The notes beneath the pieces are model-generated. The model was not told the DNA's origin and did no database searches. It saw nothing but the letters and a program-made list of their open reading frames with translations. Below, in pieces: positions 50,347 through 55,466 of a stretch of DNA of 55,466 nt (positions are counted from its first letter, which is position 1; each line of letters starts with the position of its first letter). The position numbers and the translations under genes are program-made. Source of the stretch: Bacteroidales bacterium (lineage in GTDB: Bacteria > Bacteroidota > Bacteroidia > Bacteroidales > FEN-979); NCBI GenBank assembly GCA_023231065.1, contig JALNWE010000013.1, forward strand, positions 1 to 55,466. Reading direction: 5' to 3'.

Positions 50347-51090
50347 ATGAATAAAAAGATTATCAGGGACGAACTCCAATGGCTTCTTGAAGCCATCAAT
50401 GAACAATTCGAGACCATCAGAAAATATGAAGAGAAAATTCCTCACATCGAATTTGATATCCTGATGGATAACATTCGCAAATTTTATGAGGATATGCGCA
50501 TGTTGCAGCGCCTCAACGAACCACAGTCCGATACCGGGAAAAAGGTGAGGGATCCGGAAAGCAGCGCCCACCCTGTTCAGGGCCCGGATCATCCCACTAT
50601 TAAACCGGTTGCCCCGGCCCAACCGAAACAGGATACATCACCCGAGATCACTGTCCGTTTTGACCCCCCCATCCCCCCTCCTGAAAAACAACCCGTTCCT
50701 CCGGTAACCCCACCCGGATCTCCACGTAAAGATATTCCTACCCAGGGACGGAAACATAATAAGCCGGTGGAGCCGGATCTGTTTGCTTCTGAGGAACCTG
50801 TTTTCAATATTAAACTGAAGGAAGCCAGGGAAAAAACCTTTGGCCCCAAGCCGGCTTCTTCTTCAGATAACCTGAAAAGTGCGATTACCATCAATGATAA
50901 ATTCATGTTCATCAACGAACTCTTCGACGGGAACTTCAGGGAATACAACGAGACTGTTGAAACGCTCAACGGTTTTAAAAATCTCAACCAGGCCTCTGAA
51001 TTTCTTGATCTGATGGTAAAAAAGAATTTCTGGGATACCGGGTCCAACGCTTTTAAAAAATTAAAAGAATTGTTGGAACGACGGTTTTAG
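50347..51090 (+). CDS. Bacteroidota-type hypothetical protein, two conserved ends with disordered middle
   Basis: This 247-residue protein has a conserved N-terminal helix pair (residues 1-60: MNKKIIRDELQWLLEAINEQ and ILMDNIRKFYEDMRML). A long proline- and lysine-rich low-complexity middle follows (about residues 65-165, with PPIPPPEKQPVPPVTPPGSP). A conserved C-terminal helical region (about residues 175-247) shows TINDKFMFINELFDGNFREY and FLDLMVKKNFWDTG. It has no membrane segment and no catalytic motif. The C-terminal block is widespread in Bacteroidota and has no known function; it may bind a protein partner. The start is the only good ATG. It converges on dusB with a 6-bp gap. Confidence 0.75.
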   Translation: MNKKIIRDELQWLLEAINEQFETIRKYEEKIPHIEFDILMDNIRKFYEDMRMLQRLNEPQSDTGKKVRDPESSAHPVQGPDHPTIKPVAPAQPKQDTSPEITVRFDPPIPPPEKQPVPPVTPPGSPRKDIPTQGRKHNKPVEPDLFASEEPVFNIKLKEAREKTFGPKPASSSDNLKSAITINDKFMFINELFDGNFREYNETVETLNGFKNLNQASEFLDLMVKKNFWDTGSNAFKKLKELLERRF

Positions 51091-51096
51091 GGATCC

Positions 51097-52074
51097 TTAT
51101 CCATATAAGGCAGCCAACTCGGTCAATACCGCTTCAACCCCTCCGAAATCGCTGGCCGTAACCAAACGCATCCGATGTTTTTTAAAATCAGGGATGCCTT
51201 TGAAATAACCGGCATATAACTTACGGAGTTCCAGTAAGGCGCTCCGTTCGCCTTTGACGATCACTGATTTTCGAATATGGTTTCGTAATACCCCGATCCT
51301 TTCAGAAACCGGAGGATCAGGCAGGATTGTGTGATTGTCCAGCCAGGCTTTGATTTCAGCAAAGATCCACGGATTACCCATCGCAGCCCTGCCGACCATA
51401 ATCCCATCAACGCCATACCGGTTTTTCATCTCTTCGGCTTTCGGTCCCGAATCCACATCGCCGTTCCCCCAAATGGGTATCTTCATACGGGGGTTTTCCT
51501 TGACCTTTCCGATCAGTGTCCAATCGGCCTTACCACCATATAGTTGCGAACGGGTACGGGCATGGATCCCGATAGCGCTGATGCCGGCATCCTGCAAACG
51601 CTCTGCAATGTCAACTATTTCCTGGTGTCCCTCATCCCACCCCAGCCGGGTCTTTGCTGTCACCGGCAACCGCGTCGCCTTCACTACCGCTTCTGCCATA
51701 CAGATCATCTTAGGGACATCCTGGAGCAATGCCGACCCACCGCCTTTCATAACGATCTTTTTCACCGGACAGCCAAAATTCAGGTCAATAAAATCGGGAT
51801 TCGCGGCTTCGGCTACTTCGGCAGCCTTTTTCATGGAATCGACATGGCTGCCAAAAATCTGGATCCCGACAGGCCGTTCCATTTCTTCAAACTGCATTTT
51901 AATCCGGCTTTTCACTGCTTCCCTGATCAAACCTTCAGCAGAGATGAATTCGGTGATAACCACATCGGCCCCAAACGATTTGCATATCGACCGGAAAGAT
52001 GAATCTGTGACATCCTCCATGGGAGAAAGGAACAGGGGGAAGGTTCCGGTTGCTATGTTCCCGATTCCGTGCAA
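51097..52074 (-). CDS. dusB: tRNA-dihydrouridine synthase B
   Basis: This 325-residue flavoenzyme reduces uridines in the tRNA D-loop with FMN and NADPH. The TIM-barrel blocks are SPMEDVTDSSFR (start of the barrel), DLNFGCPVKKIVMKGGGSALL with the catalytic Cys, KTRLGWDEGH, IGIHARTRSQLYGGKADW and IWGNGDV. The C-terminal helical domain follows (ELRKLYAGYFKGIPDF). I chose the TTG at 52074 because a TATTTTTG box on the minus strand (52091-52098) would start transcription near 52083, downstream of the ATG at 52122. The ATG start would add 16 residues unlike other DusB proteins. It diverges from the CPBP gene. Confidence 0.93.
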   Translation of the reverse strand: MHGIGNIATGTFPLFLSPMEDVTDSSFRSICKSFGADVVITEFISAEGLIREAVKSRIKMQFEEMERPVGIQIFGSHVDSMKKAAEVAEAANPDFIDLNFGCPVKKIVMKGGGSALLQDVPKMICMAEAVVKATRLPVTAKTRLGWDEGHQEIVDIAERLQDAGISAIGIHARTRSQLYGGKADWTLIGKVKENPRMKIPIWGNGDVDSGPKAEEMKNRYGVDGIMVGRAAMGNPWIFAEIKAWLDNHTILPDPPVSERIGVLRNHIRKSVIVKGERSALLELRKLYAGYFKGIPDFKKHRMRLVTASDFGGVEAVLTELAALYG

Positions 52075-52080
52075 ATTGCT

Positions 52081-52098
52081 TACTTTTGCACAAAAATA
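52081..52098. promoter_or_regulatory. Overlapping divergent promoters (dusB and CPBP-GT51)
   Basis: The plus strand has TACTTTTG at 52081-52088 and the minus strand has TATTTTTG at 52091-52098, separated by two bases. Each would start transcription about 7 bases beyond its box, so each start lies in or next to the box of the other gene. Confidence 0.5.
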
Positions 52099-52108
52099 CC
52101 GAAAAACC

Positions 52109-53038
52109 TTGAACCTGAACAAACCTCCGTTGCTTCACAGCCTTACCCCTTTCATGCGATTGCTTTTTACGGTTATACTGACCATAACCTGTTTTTTGAT
52201 CACATTCATGCTGGGATTATTACTGGCTTCGCCACTTTTCGGGATCAGTACCAATGAAATCCTTGTCTCCCTTTCTGTCAGCAATGATGCCCTCACCCTT
52301 CATATCCTTCAGTATTTTCAGGTGTTACAATCCATCGGTCTTTTCATTATTCCTGCCTTATTAGCCGGTTTCTTTTTTGGGCACAACAGCCTATCCTACC
52401 TGGGAATCAACCGGTTTTCAAAGGGATGGGCCTATCTGTTGGTCATTGCCATCATGTTTGTTTCATTGCCCTTTATCAACTGGATGATAACGATCAATGA
52501 AGCAATGCAGCTCCCTGCTTTTTTAAAAGGTGTCGAGACCTGGATGAAAGCTACGGAAGACCAGGCCGCAAAGCTGACTGAGGCATTCATGAAGATGCCG
52601 GATACCGGGAGTTTTTTATTCAATATGCTGATGATTGCGATTTTGCCAGCCATCGGGGAAGAACTCATGTTTCGTGGCCTGTTACAAAGGTTGCTGAAGG
52701 AATGGCTGAAAAACATCCACGTTGCGATCTTTATCTCTGCATTTTTCTTTGCCGCCATGCATCTTCAGTTCTACGGGCTTCTTCCCAGGTTTATGCTGGG
52801 ACTGCTGTTTGGATATCTGTTTTATTGGAGCGGTTCCCTGTGGGTTCCCGTGGCAGCCCATTTTATCAATAATGGCGCTGCCGTGATGGTTTCCTGGCTG
52901 GGGCAGTTGGGACTTATAAGCGGAGATTATGAGAATTTCGGTATAACCGATAACGTATGGTTGATCCTGTTAAGCGCGATCATCACCGGGGCCCTCCTGG
53001 TCATTATCAAAAGAAAATGGAATTCAGGACAAGGCTGA
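52109..53038 (+). CDS. CPBP-family intramembrane metalloprotease
   Basis: This 309-residue membrane protein has about eight hydrophobic segments. The CPBP/Abi (CAAX-processing-like) motifs are GEELMFRGLLQRLL (Glu184, Glu185, Arg189), FAAMHLQF (His218, in segment FFAAMHLQFYG) and VAAHFINN (His251, Asn254). These form the intramembrane zinc site of the family. Substrates are unknown in bacteria. The TTG at 52109 is chosen because it follows a good promoter by about 15 bases; the ATG at 52154 is a possible alternative 15 residues in. The 3' end overlaps the GT51 gene by 22 bp. Confidence 0.85.
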   Translation: MNLNKPPLLHSLTPFMRLLFTVILTITCFLITFMLGLLLASPLFGISTNEILVSLSVSNDALTLHILQYFQVLQSIGLFIIPALLAGFFFGHNSLSYLGINRFSKGWAYLLVIAIMFVSLPFINWMITINEAMQLPAFLKGVETWMKATEDQAAKLTEAFMKMPDTGSFLFNMLMIAILPAIGEELMFRGLLQRLLKEWLKNIHVAIFISAFFFAAMHLQFYGLLPRFMLGLLFGYLFYWSGSLWVPVAAHFINNGAAVMVSWLGQLGLISGDYENFGITDNVWLILLSAIITGALLVIIKRKWNSGQG

Positions 53039-54954
53039 CAACCTTTTCCCGGTATCTTATCATCACTGTAATTGGGATGATAATTCTGGCATTGTTTTTC
53101 AGGAACAGCCTGACTTCCATTTACCTGCATCGGAAAATCGACCGGTTCAACCAGGCATGGGGGGCCGATCTGAAAATTAAAGACGTCAGGATCAAAGGAC
53201 TTGCCTCCGTACAGGTAACCGGCATCACCCTGAAACCATTATCGGGCGATACTTTATGTAAAATAGATACCGCGTATGCTTCCATCAGTATTTTGAAGCT
53301 CTTTGCAGGGAGAATTGCCTTACATGATGTTCAACTGAGAAACCCGACCTTCACATTGGTCCGGAATGACCCGGTTACCAATTATATGTTTTTATTGAAA
53401 AACAAAAAGACGTCCTCTGATACCGCCCATAAAACAGCAAATTATGCAATTACCGCGGACCGCCTGATGGGTTTTATTTTTGATAAGATTCCCCGGTCAT
53501 TATCCATCAGTAATTTCAGGCTGATCAATCTGAATAATCATCACAGGACTGCTTTCCAAATTGAAAAACTGGAGATCCGCGATCATTACTTTCATGCTCC
53601 GGTGCAGGTGCAGGAAGAAAATTCCGGATCCGTATGGATTTTAGCTGGTCGGCTCGACAATGAAAACCGGACGGCATCGCTGAGAATTTATTCCGATGAC
53701 AGCGCCGGCATCAGGCTTCCTTTTTTACAGTATAAATGGAAGGCTGATGTCCGTTTCGATACCCTTGCATTCAGCTTTGGCGAACAGGAGACAAACAATG
53801 AACAAACGCGTTTTTCAGGTTTTATATCGGTTACCGGATTATCGCTCAATCATGAGAAAATTGCGGCGCAACCGGTATTGTTTGAAAAGGCAGCAATCGA
53901 TTACCGGTTGAATATCGGCAGCGATTATCTGGAGTTTGACAGCGCCTCTACCATTACTTTTAACCGCCTTGTATTTCATCCCTATGCCCGCTATCGTATT
54001 AATCCTTCCAGACAGATCACGTTAAAGATTCATAAAGGGCTGTTCCCGGCCATGGATCTCTTTTCTTCTATTCCCGAAGGGCTTTTTTCCAACCTCAGTG
54101 GAATAAAAGTACAGGGAAACCTGTCCTGGCATCTCGATTTTTATGTGGATTTGGCAAATCCTGATTCCCTGCAATTTGAAACCTCCCTGGACCGGCGTCA
54201 GTTTTCTGTGATTTCGTATGGTAATTCCGATCTGACGCGGCTGAACCGTTCTTTTTTATATACTGCTTACGAACATGATATCCCGGTACGGACTTTTATG
54301 GTCGGTCCCGAAAATCCAAATTTCAGGTCCCTTAACCGGATTTCCCGCTACCTTCAGGTATCGGTCATGACTTCCGAAGATGGAGGTTTTTATCAGCACC
54401 GGGGGTTCTTGCCCGATGCATTCCGCGAATCGATGATAACCAATATCAAGGAACACCGGTTTGCGCGGGGTGGAAGTACCATCAGTATGCAACTGGTGAA
54501 AAATGTGTTCCTGAACCGGAATAAAACCATTGCCAGGAAACTTGAAGAAGCTTTACTTGTCTGGCTTATCGAAAACCAGGGGCTCTCCACCAAAGACCGG
54601 ATGTTTGAAGTATATCTGAACATCATCGAATGGGGGCCGCTTGTTTACGGCGCCAATGAAGCTGCCCGGTTTTATTTTAACAAAGATGCATCCCGCCTGA
54701 CCCTCAGTGAATCCATTTTTCTGGCCTCCATCATACCCCGTCCTAAAGGATTCAGATACTCCTTTGATGAAACCGGCCATCTCAGGGAATCCAACGCGGG
54801 ATTCTACAGGCTGTGTACCGAAAAGATGGTCAACAAGGGATGGATCACCTCCCAGGAAGCAGAGAAAGCCATTCCGGATGTTGAACTCAAAGGGCCGGCA
54901 AACCTGTTACTTAAAAAACAGGATGCAACCTCTCCTGATACTGTGTCATTGTAA
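53017..54954 (+). CDS. AsmA-like / GT51 peptidoglycan glycosyltransferase fusion without transpeptidase domain
   Basis: This 645-residue protein has an N-terminal anchor (YLIITVIGMIILALFF). An AsmA/DUF748-like region comes next (about residues 45-250: IKDVRIKGLASVQVTGITL, ISILKLFAGRIALHDVQL). The C-terminal glycosyltransferase 51 domain starts near residue 440. SEDGGFYQHRGF holds catalytic Glu454, and RGGSTISMQLVKNVF is the next motif. RKLEEALLVWLIE and EVYLNIIEWGP with GANEAARFYF follow, and IPRPKGFRY ends the domain. It lacks any penicillin-binding transpeptidase motif, so it would polymerise glycan strands only. The ATG at 53017 overlaps the CPBP gene by 22 bp, so both are one operon with the promoter at 52081. 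Confidence 0.9.
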   Translation: MEFRTRLTTFSRYLIITVIGMIILALFFRNSLTSIYLHRKIDRFNQAWGADLKIKDVRIKGLASVQVTGITLKPLSGDTLCKIDTAYASISILKLFAGRIALHDVQLRNPTFTLVRNDPVTNYMFLLKNKKTSSDTAHKTANYAITADRLMGFIFDKIPRSLSISNFRLINLNNHHRTAFQIEKLEIRDHYFHAPVQVQEENSGSVWILAGRLDNENRTASLRIYSDDSAGIRLPFLQYKWKADVRFDTLAFSFGEQETNNEQTRFSGFISVTGLSLNHEKIAAQPVLFEKAAIDYRLNIGSDYLEFDSASTITFNRLVFHPYARYRINPSRQITLKIHKGLFPAMDLFSSIPEGLFSNLSGIKVQGNLSWHLDFYVDLANPDSLQFETSLDRRQFSVISYGNSDLTRLNRSFLYTAYEHDIPVRTFMVGPENPNFRSLNRISRYLQVSVMTSEDGGFYQHRGFLPDAFRESMITNIKEHRFARGGSTISMQLVKNVFLNRNKTIARKLEEALLVWLIENQGLSTKDRMFEVYLNIIEWGPLVYGANEAARFYFNKDASRLTLSESIFLASIIPRPKGFRYSFDETGHLRESNAGFYRLCTEKMVNKGWITSQEAEKAIPDVELKGPANLLLKKQDATSPDTVSL

Positions 54955-55074
54955 TCCCGCCGAACCTGTTAAATCCACCTTTCCATCTTTTAGTTATTGG
55001 CCTTTTATAAATTAACATGATCATAACTTATCTCCGGAAGTAGTTTTTATTCCTGAATTCATCAAACCAGAGAT
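54955..55074. other. Gap after the GT51 gene
   Basis: This 120-bp stretch, which together with the promoter region reaches 55169, contains no reading frame or clear hairpin that I can support. The only signal is the promoter that begins at 55075. Confidence 0.4.
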
Positions 55075-55105
55075 TTGTAAATCTGAAAAAAAAAACTAAA
55101 TTTAC
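55075..55105 (+). promoter_or_regulatory. Promoter of the right-edge gene
   Basis: TTTG (55075-55078), a 19-base spacer and TAAATTTA (55098-55105) match the consensus with one mismatch. The start would be near 55112, leaving a leader of about 60 bases before the ATG at 55170. Confidence 0.5.
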
Positions 55106-55169
55106 AACGCATTTGTTTACTTCATAATCTGATTTGCTTACATCCTTGATATTCATGCAATCCGTGGCT

Positions 55170-55466
55170 ATGAAAACTGTGTTTTGGCTTCTTTTTCCAG
55201 GATTATTCATTATATTATTCTTATGGTCATGCTGGAATCAGAATGAGGGGGATCAATACCTGGAGAATAACAAGAAAGTTGCATTAGCCGATTCACTGAA
55301 CCTTATTGAACCGGGGAAAGCCGATTCCATCTACCGCCAGGTGATGCGCGACAGCAGCGCAGGGAATGCAAAAAACCGCATCAATGCCATGGTCGGGTTA
55401 TCGGATGTATTTTTAAAACAAGGCAAACTTGATTCAACTTCCACCTTGTTGAACCAGAGTTATTTA
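55170..55466 (+). CDS. TPR-like lipoprotein, 3' partial
   Basis: The 99 visible codons run off the right edge. An N-terminal signal (FWLLFPGLFIILFLWSC) ends in a lipobox-like WSC with Cys21. The mature part shows helical repeats typical of tetratricopeptide proteins (DSLNLIEPGKADSIYRQVM, MVGLSDVFLKQGKLDSTST). In Bacteroidota such N-termini often belong to TPR sensor proteins with a C-terminal kinase or DNA-binding part, but that part lies outside the window. ATG at 55170 is used; an in-frame ATG at 55155 is also possible. Confidence 0.65.
   Translation, partial: MKTVFWLLFPGLFIILFLWSCWNQNEGDQYLENNKKVALADSLNLIEPGKADSIYRQVMRDSSAGNAKNRINAMVGLSDVFLKQGKLDSTSTLLNQSYL

Noticed and set aside
51335..52108. 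A long open frame on the plus strand through dusB, in phase with the CPBP gene
   Set aside because: It lies antisense to a well-supported dusB gene, has no family match in that part, and the CPBP promoter sits at its far end. The CPBP gene starts at 52109 or 52154.
1..55466. tRNA, rRNA, CRISPR arrays, insertion sequences or prophage genes
   Set aside because: I looked for tRNA-like arms, repeat-spacer series, transposase motifs and phage proteins and saw none. A covariance-model search would be needed to exclude a divergent tRNA or small RNA.

Overview
The window looks like a chromosomal segment of an uncultured member of the Bacteroidota, probably Bacteroidales-like. Several points support this: promoters match the TTTG / TAnnTTTG consensus of the phylum, Shine-Dalgarno sequences are almost absent, and an IPExxxVDY-type protein follows rnc. 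There is also an RprX/RprY-like two-component pair, a Fibrobacter-type major paralogous (FISUMP) domain protein and many small lipoproteins. I see no rRNA, tRNA, IS element, phage gene or CRISPR array.

Layout. At 1-4.4 kb there is a FISUMP protein cut by the left edge, an LtaS-like membrane sulfatase-fold enzyme, a zone of decayed gene fragments, a DUF4878-type lipoprotein and a YiiX-like papain-fold hydrolase. At 4.5-22.6 kb thirteen minus-strand reading frames lie almost end to end and probably form one long operon. In transcription order it encodes two PQQ-like beta-propeller proteins with a truncated third copy between them, a membrane-anchored propeller, an NHL-like propeller, a Tat-exported polyferredoxin and a NosR/NapH-like membrane Fe-S protein. 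These are followed by a propeller with three membrane segments, a NuoE-NuoF fusion, a NuoG/GltD hybrid flavoprotein, another propeller and a LolD/FtsX-type ABC transporter. At 22.9-30.2 kb there are unlinked genes: a small secreted protein, an MFS transporter, an SRPBCC protein, a CHAP/NlpC-like protein, a small lipoprotein, a PreP-like M16 peptidase and a secreted protein of unknown function.

At 30.2-38.5 kb lie rodA and mrdA, a lipoprotein, a LuxE-like adenylating enzyme, a YedK/HMCES protein, a large multispanning membrane protein with a His-rich tail, and rsmI. At 38.5-46 kb lie the two-component system, a candidate small RNA in front of pgi, then purN, acpP, fabF, rnc and an IPExxxVDY-type gene. 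At 46-55.5 kb lie a phasin-like coiled-coil protein, an ABC1/UbiB kinase-like protein, pheS, a cyclophilin, tdk, a Bacteroidota-type hypothetical, dusB, a CPBP membrane protease, an AsmA-like/GT51 fusion and the start of a lipoprotein.

How the genes work together. The long operon is the best candidate for an undescribed system. Its gene content suggests a route from cytoplasmic NADH (NuoEF fusion), through a flavo-Fe-S protein that lacks the usual GltD NAD(P)H domain, to a NosR-like membrane protein and exported ferredoxins. Five full-length exported or anchored beta-propellers and an ABC exporter would complete it. No haem-binding CxxCH motif, molybdenum enzyme or terminal reductase is encoded, so the final electron acceptor is unknown. 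The electron path is my inference; the gene order, domains and spacing are read from the sequence.

A second theme is short tandem repeats with a strict 7-bp period at three unrelated places. One is translated inside the ABC ATPase and one supplies the last codons of purN.
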